Shown here one piece after another: positions 25,001-37,356 of a DNA stretch of 64,000 nucleotides. Source of the DNA: Ridgeia piscesae (lineage: Eukaryota > Annelida > Polychaeta > Sabellida > Siboglinidae); contig JAODUO010000419.1 of assembly GCA_025642075.2 (NCBI GenBank), positions 629,001-693,000 on the forward strand, read 5' to 3'. The position numbers were made by a program, and so were the translations under genes. Position 1 is the first letter of the stretch. Every line of letters starts with the position of its first letter. The notes below the pieces were generated by a model, which saw only the letters and a program-made list of their open reading frames with translations, did not search any database and was not told where the DNA came from.

Positions 25001-28000
25001 AGTGACCTAGCAAGTAGCAACAGTTACCAAATGTACAGGTACGTGACCTAGCAAGTAGCAACAGTCACCAGTGTACAGGTACGTGGACTAGCAAGTAGCA
25101 ACAGTCACCAGTGTACAGGTACGTGGCCTAGCAAGTAGCAACAGTCACCAGTGTACAGGTACGTGACCTAGCAAGTAGCAACAGTTACCAAATGTACAGG
25201 TACGTGACCTAGCAAGTAGCAACAGTCACCAGTGTACAGGTACGTGGGCCCAGCAAGTAGCAACAGTCACCAGTGTACAGGTATGTGACCTAGCAAGTAG
25301 CAACAGTCACCAGTGTACAGGTACGTGACTAGCAAGTAGCAACAGTCACCAGTGTACAGGTACGTGAACTAGCAAGTAGCAACAGTCACCAGTGTACAGG
25401 TACGTGACCTAGCAAGTAGCAACAGTCACCAGTGTACAGGTACGTGACCTAGCAAGTAGCAACAGTCACCAGTGTACAGGTACGTGACCTAGCAAGTAGC
25501 AACAGTCACCAGTGTACAGGTACGTGAACTAGCAAGTAGCAACAGTCACCAGTGTACAGGTACGTGGACTAGCAAGTAGCAACAGTCACCAGTGTACAGG
25601 TACGTGAACTAGCAAGTAGCAACAGTCACCAGTGTACAGGTACGTGAACTAGCAAGTAGCAACAGTCACCAGTGTACAGGTACGTGGAACTAGCAAGTAG
25701 CAACAGTCACCAGTGTACAGGTACGTGACCTAGCAAGTAGCAACAGTCACCAGTGTACAGGTACGTGACCTAGCAAGTAGCAACAGTCACCAGTGTACAG
25801 GTACGTGACCTAGCAAGTAGCAACAGTCACCAGTGTACAGGTACGTGGACTAGCAAGTAGCAACAGTCACCAGTGTACAGGTACGTGACCTAGCAAGTAG
25901 CAACAGTCACCAGTGTACAGGTACGTGACCTAGCAAGTAGCAACAGTCACCAGTGTACAGGTACGTGACCTAGCAAGTAGCAACAGTCACCAGTGTACAG
26001 GTACGTGACCTAGCAAGTAGCAACAGTCACCAGTGTACAGGTACGTGGACTAGCAAGTAGCAACAGTCACCAGTGTACAGGTACGTGACCTAGCAAGTAG
26101 CAACAGTCACCAGTGTACAGGTACGTGACCTAGCAAGTAGCAACAGTCACCAGTGTACAGGTACGTGGGCCCAGCAAGTAGCAACAGTCACCAGTGTACA
26201 GGTACGTGACCTAGCAAGTAGCAACAGTCACCAGTGTACAGGTACGTGACCTAGCAAGTAGCAACAGTCACCAGTGTACAGGTACGTGACCTAGCAAGTA
26301 GCAACAGTCACCAGTGTACAGGTACGTGACCTAGCAAGTAGCAACAGTCACCAGTGTACAGGTACGTGGACTAGCAAGTAGCAACAGTCACCAGTGTACA
26401 GGTACGTGACCTAGCAAGTAGCAACAGTCACCAGTGTACAGGTACGTGACCTAGCAAGTAGCAACAGTCACCAGTGTACAGGTACGTGACCTAGCAAGTA
26501 GCAACAGTCACCAGTGTACAGGTACGTGAACTAGCAAGTAGCAACAGTCACCAGTGTACAGGTACGTGACTAGCAAGTAGCAAGTCACCAGTGTACAGGT
26601 ACGTGACCTAGCAAGTAGCAACAGTCACCAGTGTCAGGTACGGACCTGCTAGCAACAGTACCAGTGTACAGGACGTAACTAGCGTGCAACAGTCACCAGG
26701 TCGGACGGGACTAGCAAATCAACAGTCACCAGTTACAGGTACGTGGATAGCAGTAGCAACAGTCACCAGTGTACAGGTAGTGGACTAGCAAGTAGCAACA
26801 GTCACCAGTGTACAGGTACGTGACCTAGCGTAGCAACAGTCACCAGTGTACAGGTACGTGACCTAGCAGTAGCAACAGTCACCATGTACAGGTACGTGAC
26901 CTAGCGTAGCAACAGTCACCAGTGTACAGGTAGTTCCGTGACCTAGCAAGTAGCAACAGTCACCAGTGTACAGGTACGTGACTAGAAGTCACAGTCACCA
27001 GTGTACAGGTACGTGGGTCAAATAGCAACATCACCAGTGTACAGGTATGGGTTAGCAAGTAGCAACAGGCACCAGTGTACAGGACGGACCAGCAAGAGCA
27101 ACAGTCACCAGTGTAAGGTACGTGACCTGAAGTAGCAACAGTCACCGTGTACAGGTACGTGACTAGCAAGTAGCAACAGTTACAGGTACAGGTACGGACC
27201 CAGCAAGTAGCAACAGTCACCAGTGTACAGGTACGTGACTAGCAAGTAGCAACAGTCACCAGTGTACAGGTACGTGGGCTAGCAAGTAGCCCGTACAGTG
27301 TACAGGTACGTGACCTAGCAAGTAGCAACAGTTACAGTGTACAGGTACGTGACCTAGCAAGTAGCAACAGTCACCAGTGTACAGGTACGTGACCTAGCAA
27401 GTAGCAACAGTCACCCGTGTACAGGTACGTGGACTAGCAAGTAGCAACAGTCACCAGTGTACAGGTACTGGACTAGCAAGTAGCAACAGTCACCAGTGTA
27501 CAGGTACGTGAACTAGCAAGTAGCAACAGTCACCGTACAGGTACTGCACCAAAAGTCACCAGTGTACAGGTACGTGGGCTAGCAAGTAGCAACAGTCACC
27601 AGTGTACAGGTAGTGACTAGCAAGTAGCAACAGTCACCAGTGTACAGGTACGTGACCTAGCAAGTGCAACAGTCACCAGTGTACAGGTACGTGACTAGCA
27701 AGTAGCAACAGTCACCAGTGTACAGGTACGTGACCTAGCAAGTAGCAACAGTTACAGTGTACAGGTACGTGACCTAGCAAGTAGCAACAGTCACAGTGTA
27801 CAGGTACGTGGGCTAGCAAGTAGCAACAGTCACCAGTGTACAGGTACGTGACTAGCAAGTAGCAACAGTCACCAGGTCAGGCTGGGCGAAGTAGCAACAG
27901 TCACCAGTGCAGGACGGGGATAGCAAGTAGCAACAGTACCAGTGTACAGGACGGACCCAGCAAGTAGCAACAGTTCCCCCTGTACAGGTACGGACCCGCA

Positions 28001-31000
28001 AGTAGCAACAGTCACCAGTGTACAGGTACGTGCAGCAAGTAGCAACAGTCACCAGTGTACAGGTACGTGGGCTAGCAAGTAGCAACAGTACCAGTGTACA
28101 GGTAGTGACCTAGCAAGTAGCAACAGTACCAGTGTACAGGTACGTGACCCAGCAAGTAGCAACAGTACCAGTGTACAGGTACGTGACCTAGCAAGTAGCA
28201 ACAGTACCAGTGTACAGGTACGTGACCTAGCAAGTAGCAACAGTACCAGTGTACAGGTAGTGACCTAGCAAGTAGCAACAGTACCAGTGTACAGGTACGT
28301 GACCCAGCAAGTAGCAACAGTCACCAGTGTACAGGTACGTGGGCTAGCAAGTAGCAACAGTCACCCGTGTACAGGTACGTGATAGCAAGTAGCAACAGTC
28401 ACCAGTGTACAGGTACGTGACCTAGCAAGTAGCAACAGTCACCAGTGTACAGGTACGTGACCTAGCAAGTAGCAACAGTCACCAGTGTACAGGTACGTGG
28501 ACTAGCAAGTAGCAACAGTCACCAGTGTACAGGTACGTGGGCTAGCAAGTAGCAACAGTCACCAGTGTACAGGTACGTACCCAGCAAGTAGCAACAGTCA
28601 CCAGTGTAAGGTACGTGACCCAGCAAGTAGCAACAGTCACCAGTGTACAGGTACGTGACCTAGCAAGTAGCAACAGTCACCAGTGTACAGGTACGTGACC
28701 CAGCAAAGAAACCAAATGTACAGGTGGACCCAGCAAGTAGCAACAGTCACAAATGTACAGGTAGTGACCTAGCAAGTAGCAACAGTCACCAGTGTACAGG
28801 TACGTGGGCTAGCAAGTAGCAACAGTCACCAGTGTACAGGTACGGACCTAGCAAGTAGCAACAGTACCAGTGTACAGGTACGTGACCCAGCAAGTAGCAA
28901 CAGTCACCAGTGTACAGGTAGTGGGCTAGCAAGTAGCAACAGTCACCAGTGTACAGGTAGTGGGCTAGCAAGTAGCAACAGTCACCAGTGTACAGGTAGT
29001 GACCCAGCAAGTAGCAACAGTCACCAGTGTACAGGTACGTGGACTAGCAAGTAGCAACAGTCACCAGTGTACAGGTAGTGACTAGCAAGTAGCAACAGTC
29101 ACCAGTGTACAGGTACGTGGACTAGCAAGTAGCAACAGTCACCAGTGTACAGGTACGTGACCCGCTAGCAAATCCAGTGTAAAGGTGTAATAAAAAATGT
29201 TTCACTGTTACCTCGGGAACTTAAAATTTTTTCCCCTGTTAATCCCATCCACATCATTTTTTTCATTTGTTGGTTTTCACATCCCGTACTTTAAATTTTT
29301 TCCCTTTAGTGTTTCACCATCCCCCTGTACTTTGTGTTATTTGTTTCAGTTGTTGATTGTTTCACCATCCCCCTGTACTTTGTGTTATTTGTTTCAGTTG
29401 TTGGGTTGTTTCACCATCCCCCTGTACTTTGTGTTATTTGTTTCAGTTGTTGATTGTTTCACCATCCCCCTGTACTTTGTGTTATTTGTTTCAGTTGTTG
29501 GGTTGTTTCACCATCCCCCTGTACTTTGTGTTATTTGTTTCAGTTGTTGATTGTTTCACCATCCCCCTGTACTTTGTGTTATTTGTTTCAGTTGTTGGGT
29601 TGTTTCACCATCCCCTCTGTACTTTGTGTTATTTGTTTCATTGTTGATTGTTTCACCATCCCCTCTGTACTTTGTGTTATTTGTTTCATTGTTAGATTGT
29701 TTTACCATCCCCCTGTACTTTGTGTTATTTGTTTCAATTGTTAGATTGTTTCACCACCCCCTGTACTTTGTGTTATTTGTTTCATTGTTGATTGTTTCCC
29801 CCCCCTGTACTTTGTGTTATTTGTTTCAATTGTTAGATTGTTTCACCATCCCCTCTGTCTTTGTGTTATTTGTTTCATTGTTAGATTGTTTCACCATCCC
29901 CCTGTACTTTGTGTTATTTGTTTCAGTTGTTAGATTGTTTCACCACCCCCCTGTACTTTGTGTTATTTGTTTCAATTGTTAGATTGTTTCACCACCCCTC
30001 TGTACTTTGTGTTATTTGTTTCATTGTTGATTGTTTCACCATCCCCTCTGTACTTTGTGTTATTTGTTTCAGTTGTTAGATTGTTTCACCATCCCCTCTG
30101 TACTTTGTGTTATTTGTTTCAATTGTTAGATTGTTTCACCATCCCCACTGTACTTTGTGTTATTTGTTTCAATTGTTAGATTGTTTCACCATCCCTACTG
30201 TACTTTGTGTTATTTGTTTCAGTTGTTAGATTGTTTCACCATCCCCTCTGTACTTTGTGTTATTTGTTTCAATTGTTAGATTGTTTCACCATCCCCTCTG
30301 TACTTTGTGTTATTTGTTTCAATTGTTAGATTGTTTCACCATCCCCTCTGTACTTTGTGTTATTTGTTTCAGTTGTTAGATTGTTTCACCACCCCCTCTG
30401 TACTTTGTGTTATTTGTTTCAATTGTTAGATTGTTTCACCATCCCCTCTGTACTTTGTGTTATTTGTTTCAATTGTTAGATTGTTTCACCACCCCCACTG
30501 TACTTTGTGTTATTTGTTTCAATTGTTAGATTGTTTCACCACCCCCACTGTACTTTGTGTTATTTGTTTCAGTTGTTAGATTGTTTCACCATCCCCTCTG
30601 TACTTTGTGTTATTTGTTTCAATTGTTAGATTGTTTCACCACCCCCTCTGTACTTTGTGTTATTTGTTTCAATTGTTAGATTGTTTCACCACCCCCTCTG
30701 TACTTTGTGTTATTTGTTTCAATTGTTAGATTGTTTCACCACCCCCTCTGTACTTTGTGTTATTTGTTTCAATTGTTAGATTGTTTCACCACCCCCTCTG
30801 TACTTTGTGTTATTTGTTTCAATTGTTAGATTGTTTCACCATCCCCTCTGTACTTTGTGTTATTTGTTTCAGTTGTTAGATTGTTTCACCACCCCCACTG
30901 TACTTTGTGTTATTTGTTTCAGTTGTTAGATTGTTTCACCACCCCCTCTGTACTTTGTGTTATTTGTTTCAATTGTTAGATTGTTTCACCACCCCCTCTG

Positions 31001-34000
31001 TACTTTGTGTTATTTGTTTCAATTGTTAGATTGTTTCACCACCCCCTCTGTACTTTGTGTTATTTGTTTCAATTGTTAGATTGTTTCACCACCCCCTCTG
31101 TACTTTGTGTTATTTGTTTCAATTGTTAGATTGTTTCACCATCCCCTCTGTACTTTGTGTTATTTGTTTCAGTTGTTAGATTGTTTCACCACCCCCACTG
31201 TACTTTGTGTTATTTGTTTCAGTTGTTAGATTGTTTCACCACCCCCTCTGTACTTTGTGTTATTTGTTTCAATTGTTAGATTGTTTCACCACCCCCTCTG
31301 TGCTTTGTGTTATTTGTTTCAATTGTTAGATTGTTTCACCATCCCCTCTGTGCTTTGTGTTATTTGTTTCAATTGTTAGATTGTTTCACCATCCCTACTG
31401 TACTTTGTGTTATTTGTTTCAATTGTTAGATTGTTTCACCATCCCCTCTGTGCTTTGTGTTATTTGTTTCAATTGTTAGATTGTTTCACCATCCCCTCTG
31501 TCTTTGTGTTATTTGTTTCAATTGTTAGATTGTTTCACCATCCCTACTGTACTTTGTGTTATTTGTTTCAATTGTTAGATTGTTTCACCATCCCCTCTGT
31601 GCTTTGTGTTATTTGTTTCAATTGTTAGATTGTTTCACCATCCCCTCTGTGCTTTGTGTTATTTGTTTCAATTGTTAGATTGTTTCACCATCCCCTCTGT
31701 GCTTTGTGTTATTTGTTTCAATTGTTAGATTGTTTCACCATCCCTACTGTACTTTGTGTTATTTGTTTCAGTTGTTAGATTGTTTCACCACCCCCTCTGT
31801 ACTTTGTGTTATTTGTTTCAATTGTTAGATTGTTTCACCACCCCCTCTGTACTTTGTGTTATTTGTTTCAATTGTTAGATTGTTTCACCACCCCCTCTGT
31901 ACTTTGTGTTATTTGTTTCAATTGTTAGATTGTTTCACCATCCCCTCTGTACTTTGTGTTATTTGTTTCAGTTGTTAGATTGTTTCACCACCCCCACTGT
32001 ACTTTGTGTTATTTGTTTCAGTTGTTAGATTGTTTCACCACCCCCACTGTACTTTGTGTTATTTGTTTCAGTTGTTAGATTGTTTCACCACCCCCTCTGT
32101 ACTTTGTGTTATTTGTTTCAGTTGTTAGATTGTTTCACCATCCCCTCTGTACTTTGTGTTATTTGTTTCAATTGTTAGATTGTTTCACCACCCCCTCTGT
32201 ACTTTGTGTTATTTGTTTCAATTGTTAGATTGTTTCACCATCCCCTCTGTACTTTGTGTTATTTGTTTCAGTTGTTAGATTGTTTCACCACCCCCACTGT
32301 ACTTTGTGTTATTTGTTTCAGTTGTTAGATTGTTTCACCACCCCCACTGTACTTTGTGTTATTTGTTTCAGTTGTTAGATTGTTTCACCATCCCCTCTGT
32401 GCTTTGTGTTATTTGTTTCAATTGTTAGATTGTTTCACCATCCCCACTGTACTTTGTGTTATTTGTTTCAATTGTTAGATTGTTTCACCACCCCCACTGT
32501 ACTTTGTGTTATTTGTTTCAGTTGTTAGATTGTTTCACCACCCCCACTGTACTTTGTGTTATTTGTTTCAGTTGTTAGATTGTTTCACCATCCCCTCTGT
32601 ACTTTGTACTATCTGTTTCAGCTGTTGGACTGTTTCACCATCCCCACTGTACTTGTGCTGTCTCGAGTGTTCCTACACGTTCACTATAAGCTGCCCCACA
32701 TGCTTGGTGTGGGCACCTGTCTGCTGGGTGTAGGCGGCCTGGTCTTTTCAGACTTCCTCTTGGAGAAATATCCAGGAGAAGGTATGTACACTGTTGTTTC
32801 CCTAAATTGCATTAGTAACTGGTGCTGAGGGGAGGAACTTTGGAAAGTCAACTAAGAGAACCCGGGTTCAAATCCTGGGCTGTGGTGTTAAACCTTGGGC
32901 AAGTTTTTCACTCTACATTGCTCGAGTTTACTCAGCTGTATGAATAAGTAGCTGGCTATAGACTGTGGTGGATATTTGTATGAACAGCTTTCGTGCATTA
33001 ACTGCAGCATGGCTGGATGCTTCCCAGAGATGTTAAGATGGTGTTTACTTGAACAGTTCTACCAGGGAAGTAAAGTATAAAGCACCATGATCAGTCCTGA
33101 TGACTGGATACTGGGCTGTACATAAGAACTTACCTTTAGTTTTTTACTTCAATGATGCTAGTATTATACCTTTTTTGTTAACATGAGCTGCTGTGTTGTA
33201 CGTTCTATTTTTACCTACCCGGTACCTACCTCTATGAAACTGATTTCTTTGTGAGGTGAAGATAATACACAACATATTACTTATTGTGCAAGCATAATAC
33301 AGGACTATGTTGTAAATCTAGGTTATAAATATATGTAGCAGCTTGCTAGAATCTTTGAATTTTTGTTACATATTAAGTCGTTTTCATACTGTGTCACAAT
33401 CTGCATGTATAGTGTGTTACTGATGTGACATGCTGGCATAAATTGTAATGTTCACAGTGGATAGTGGATAGCAGTAATAAGTTAGGACACTAGATAGTGA
33501 CACAGCAACAGAAAAAGAATGACACCTAGGGATTCCATGAAAGTCGCCTTTATGTTAGAAACAGGATATTCATTAAAGTAATCATGAAAGTAATCATGAT
33601 TATATTCTAATGTAATCATACTCGAGTACATTCTAAAGTAATCGTACTCTAGTATATTTGTTTTCTGAGTACTTGTACTCGTACTCATGCATATTCAAAG
33701 TAATTGTACTCGTACTCGAGTACATTTGTATTGTAATCACTCCATCTCTGGTTCACATACTATCTATAACTGTCAGTATTGCTACATAGTTGTTACTATT
33801 ATTATTTGTCGAACTATGCTTAGTTTTATTTGCTTACACCAGTTTTATATTTTCTTATGTATATTGAATGTATAATATATACATTTGACATATTTTTTGG
33901 TACAATTAGTGTGTATAAATATTTTTTAAATTGCAAAATCTGGCTGCATTTTGTTTTCTTTCCTGAAGCGTCTAACAAGATACTTGGAGATTTCATGGTT

Positions 34001-37000
34001 CTGGCTGGGGCTGTCCTCTACGGAACATCAAACGTTGGCCAGGAATACGTCATTCGTAGTTTTGACCGAGTGGAATTCCTGGGAATGATTGGAATGTTTG
34101 GCAGCATTGTCAATGGCGTACAGCTGTGAGTGGGACGTGTTTCATAGTCAAACACATTTTCATTGATTACTGCGTGTGCACAGTCCCTTGATCATGACGT
34201 GAAGCAATCATACACATGTAGTTGTTCTCCTCTTGACATCCCTGTCGGCAAGGGTGACCTTGACATTGGGATACCATCATTTTTTTCTTTGTCCTTTCTT
34301 TCCTAACTTTTCTCTCACTGTGCATTCTCATTTCTCAGTCTTTCACCTCCTTTTCCACTCCACTGTCTGGGCATCTGATCTATTTACCAGTTTTTCATCT
34401 TCCATTCTTTCTGCATGGGTGGCCCATTTCAACCTACTCCTCAGCAATTTTTTCTTAAAAGTTTCATTCACATGTGTAATTAAAAAGAAATATGTATATG
34501 TGAAGAAAAAAATCTATATATATATATATATATATGACAGTATCAACTTATGTTTTACATTATGTTTGGTTGTGGAAGTTAGTTACCCGGGGCCTGAAGT
34601 TAGTTACTAGGAGCTTGTGCATTTTTAATACTACTTGGTAATGAACTGTCTTACCGTGGTACTTTTAGTCTGAAGTTAATTACCTAGGGCCTGTTAAATA
34701 TTTGATTTTTGAGTTTTGGACATTGTAAAATCTTGCGCAACAGACTCTTACTGATAATAAGTACATAACTGTGGTCATTTGATGGTCTTTAGTTAATCCA
34801 CTATATAATTATTTTCCTTGTAATCTAATGTTAAAACTGCCACAATGGGTTGACAATGAAGCACCTGGACAGTTCCCACATATACATGTATAATGTAATA
34901 GGTTAAATGTTACTTATTGGAAACAACATGTTTGTTTCTCTTAGAGCGATATTTGAGAGACAAGAGGTCGCTTCAGCAGACTTCTCATCACATCATGTGT
35001 GTAAGTATGAGATATTATTTGTGTAAGATTGATGGCAGAAATGTGTAATATGTAATTGAGTGGGTTCAGGTTTCACAACATTACACAATGTTGAGAGAAT
35101 GTTTTAAAATTCTGTCTTTTAAAAGGGGGTACACAATCTGAAAATCAGAAATGCATGCATTCTTGTCTGGTCATTTGTAACAACATTGCATCTATACGTG
35201 TAGCTTTCAATCTGGACAAATGGTCACCATATGAACATACTAAATGATGCATGATTTGTGGATCTAAATCAAGATGTATGACGCATTGCATTCATTAAAG
35301 GGAACAGACCCCGCGCTTTCACTTTTGTTTTCCGAAACTAGTGCGTGATATTTTAGATTTCAGTCTCGCTTAACCGGTTGCGAAACCTTGCAGAGAAGAT
35401 GGTCTGGTGACTTAGTCAGCTTTTGAATGTTTTCCATGGTCGGAGCTAAAACGTGCTGCGAACTCAAGGAGCCTGGGCAATCAAGGCTAATCTTGCAATA
35501 ATTCATACTACTGTAACTTTGTATTTCTGTTTATTTTGTGTTTATAAGTTTAATGTTGAATGCTTGCAGTAGTATTGTGTTGTGTTATAAAAGTTTCATT
35601 TAGTTTTTATTTCATAACTGGTATGAGAGCCAATCAGGGTCTCTACCAAATTCTGGGCCATCTGGGGTAAGGTAAGGCTGCCCTGGTGGCTACATTGGCA
35701 GGGTATTAATCTCCCAGGCGGTTCTATGGGGATAAAAAGTGCTGCCACCTCACAGAGATAATTGAGACTATTTAGCTTTGAGATATTCATCTGCAAGTAA
35801 ATGATGTTGTCACAGAGCCACCCTACTGACAGTGTGTCGTTGTTGTTATCCAGGGCTCCCCCTACTGGGGTTTGTGCTGTGTCTGTTCGCCCTCTACTCC
35901 GCCATGCCAGTCGTGATGGGGGTAACAAGTGCCGCCTCCATCAACCTGAATCTGTTGTCAGCTGACTTCTACGCCCTCCTCTTTGGCATCTTCTTGTTCA
36001 AGTATCAGGTGAGAGTATCATAGTATGGTGGGAGTATGTGTTAGTGGTAGATCGATGATTTCTTGCCAGTTGTTAATATGTCACGAGTCTATCTAGTTGG
36101 TGTTATGTTAAAGTGTCTGGTATTTCATGTTATTCCCTGTGGATAAGTAAATAGATATCCCTGTGTTTACCATATATGTACACCACACCACACTCGCTCA
36201 CACCCACACACTGCGCACACACTCGCACCCACACACCCACACACCCTCACACACGCACACACTTACACACGCACACTCCCCCCACACTCATGGCACACCA
36301 CTCGCATGCGCACGCACACACACACTCAATTTATATACGCATGAACATAATTACATTCAGTCCATCCCAACCATATTACAACTGATGGAGATAAGCAGCC
36401 AATAATTGACCATACAATAAACTTTCATATTCTTTAATTTACATTTTACAGTTTTAGACAGTTTACCAATACACTTTGTTGGTTTCAAATGTTGTTTAAA
36501 TCTCATGTATTTTGTATTTTTAAAAACATCTTTACCATCCTCACAAGCCAGGGGGTTGTTGCACTGCTCTATAGATACCCCTGGCTGTTCGTCTCTGCAA
36601 ACCATGGAAGTGAGTGGAGTCGAACCATAAAATTATACCAATTGATTTCGCCAGTCGCTACAGTATCAGCCATGGAAACAGGTCAAATACTCGCCCCAAT
36701 TTGAACTGGTGGGAATCCCAATTTAATGAACCACTCGCATCCTAAACATTGCATGTAACACAAGCAATGTGTGGAGGAACTCACCCAAAATGTTGTCACA
36801 TGACCGGAGGCCGATCACATTCCTCATGGGAGATTTCATTGGCTGATGTCGAAAGAGGAGTTTCTCAAAGCGGTAGAGTGAAAGGCTGGTACTGACGCAA
36901 TCAGCCACGCGAGGATGATCTTTGCTGCCTCATATAATACACCGGCACTCATGTTTCTGAACTAAGGTCATGACTAAAGAATGTCTTTTGTTAACAAAAA

Positions 37001-37356
37001 CATATTTACCTTGTAACTCCTATACCATAACTTGCAGAACTGGGACAAGTGTAACAATGTTTCTGTTACAGTTTCACGTGCTCTACCTCATCTCATTCTG
37101 CCTCATCATCGTTGGCATCGTCGTCTACAGCATCTGGCCTGCTCCGGTTACCATGGATACGGACTATAGCTCAGTGCAATCGTCTAGTAACATTCAGACA
37201 TCGTCTGCGGACAGCGTGCGAGAGGCATTTCATTTGGAGATTGGTGACACAAGACAAACGTCTTCCAGCAGTGGCAGCAGTGTTGACAAGACAGAGTGTC
37301 TCCTGTCACCTGTGGCAGGGGAGGGAGAGCCTGGCGCTGACGTGTTACGGGTGTAA
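19008..37356 (+). CDS. SLC35F2: Solute carrier family 35 member F1/F2-type transporter, complete, eight exons
   Basis: Exons: 19008-19102, 21407-21513, 21862-22055, 32622-32781, 33969-34125, 34945-35000, 35854-36008, 37072-37356. All junctions are GT-AG and keep frame, giving 402 aa (human F2 374, F1 408). It is a drug/metabolite-type transporter of about ten membrane helices. Matching blocks include GQILSFFICGTAVTS, DVEANYLVVKAY, TTVTSVQ|LLDCFTIP across exons 3/4, SNVGQEYVI, FLGMIGMFGSIVNGVQL and VTSAASINLNLLSADFYALL. The C-terminal tail is Ser/Thr-rich and hydrophilic. Human SLC35F2 imports YM155 and has been linked to queuine/queuosine uptake; F1 is less clear, and sequence here does not separate them. 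The start ATG has context AAACATGG. Intron 3 (10.6 kb) consists of splice-junction satellites. Confidence 0.92.
20885..20975 (+). repeat. Short hairpin repeat, copy 1 (second copy at 45697-45782)
   Basis: It carries ACCTGTCCAAAATGAG, then a stem ACCCATCC ... GGATGGGT around AAATCAGGT, then TCTATATAGAGCT. The second copy has ACCCGTCC ... GGACGGGT: both arms differ but still pair. Lies in SLC35F intron 1. Confidence 0.55.
22041..29170 (+). repeat. 40-bp satellite made from the end of exon 3 plus its 5' splice site, ~175 copies
   Basis: Units begin exactly at 22041 inside SLC35F exon 3. Each has GTCACCAGTGTACAG (the last 15 coding nt, Val-Thr-Ser-Val-Gln), then GTACGTGACCTAG, then CAAGTAGCAACA. 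The first unit is the genuine exon end and donor (CAG|GTACGT at 22055/22056). Most units are identical; common variants change GACC to GAAC, GGAC or GGGCCC. Patches near 22990-23600, 24710-24890, 26630-27200 and 27870-28000 are ragged with many small deletions, perhaps real decay or consensus error. Any downstream donor adds 40 nt and breaks the frame. Confidence 0.97.
29190..29310 (+). repeat. Junction zone between the donor and acceptor satellites
   Basis: About 120 bp of T-rich sequence with weak versions of the 50-bp unit (GTTGGTTTTCACATCCCGTA, TTTCCCTTTAGTGTTTCACC). It appears to be the decayed left edge of the acceptor array. Confidence 0.6.
29311..32621 (+). repeat. 50-bp satellite made from the 3' splice site plus start of exon 4, ~66 copies
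   Basis: Each unit reads TGTGTTATTTGTTTCA(G/A), then TTGTTAGATTGTTTCACC, then ATCCCC(A/T)CTGTACTT. This is the intron 3 acceptor tract followed by the first 33 nt of exon 4 (Leu-Leu-Asp-Cys-Phe-Thr-Ile-Pro-Thr/Ser-Val-Leu). Consensus and real exon differ at three positions, all synonymous (CTG/TTG, TTG/TTA, GAC/GAT). The leftmost units are 48-49 bp and alternate GTTGATTG with GTTGGGTTG, a ~97-bp higher-order unit; later parts show 250-300 bp blocks. The array runs directly into exon 4 at 32622. Confidence 0.97.
32828..33142 (+). mobile_element. tRNA-derived SINE in SLC35F intron 4
   Basis: The B box CGGGTTCAAATCC is kept but the A box region is degraded. The body (TCAGCTGTATGAATAAGTAG, GGCTGGATGCTTCCCAGAGA) and the 3' end ACATAAGAACTTACC match the family. 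Confidence 0.82.
33570..33740. repeat. Degenerate tandem repeat of GTAATC(G/A)TACTCGAGTACATT
   Basis: About six ~25-bp modules carry the self-complementary core GTACTCGAGTAC or relatives. SLC35F intron 4. Confidence 0.6.
34225..34460 (-). mobile_element. Decayed C-terminal end of a LINE reverse-transcriptase ORF
   Basis: Read on the minus strand it gives [20 protein letters not shown] and VNRSDAQ, then frame breaks. It parallels the fragments at 46140-46345 and 53830-56215 (same LRW/LKW-(G/A)H-ERM-(D)E/AKL pattern known from the C-terminus of several non-LTR element families). No longer coding. A (TA)n tract follows at 34511-34535. Confidence 0.55.
36178..36335. repeat. CA-rich low-complexity tract
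   Basis: Irregular CACA/CACTC/CGCACA sequence in SLC35F intron 7; not a clean dinucleotide repeat. Confidence 0.85.

Noticed and set aside
22041..32621. CRISPR-like array of regular repeats
   Set aside because: Units are continuous tandem copies without unique spacers, in an animal intron; no cas genes.
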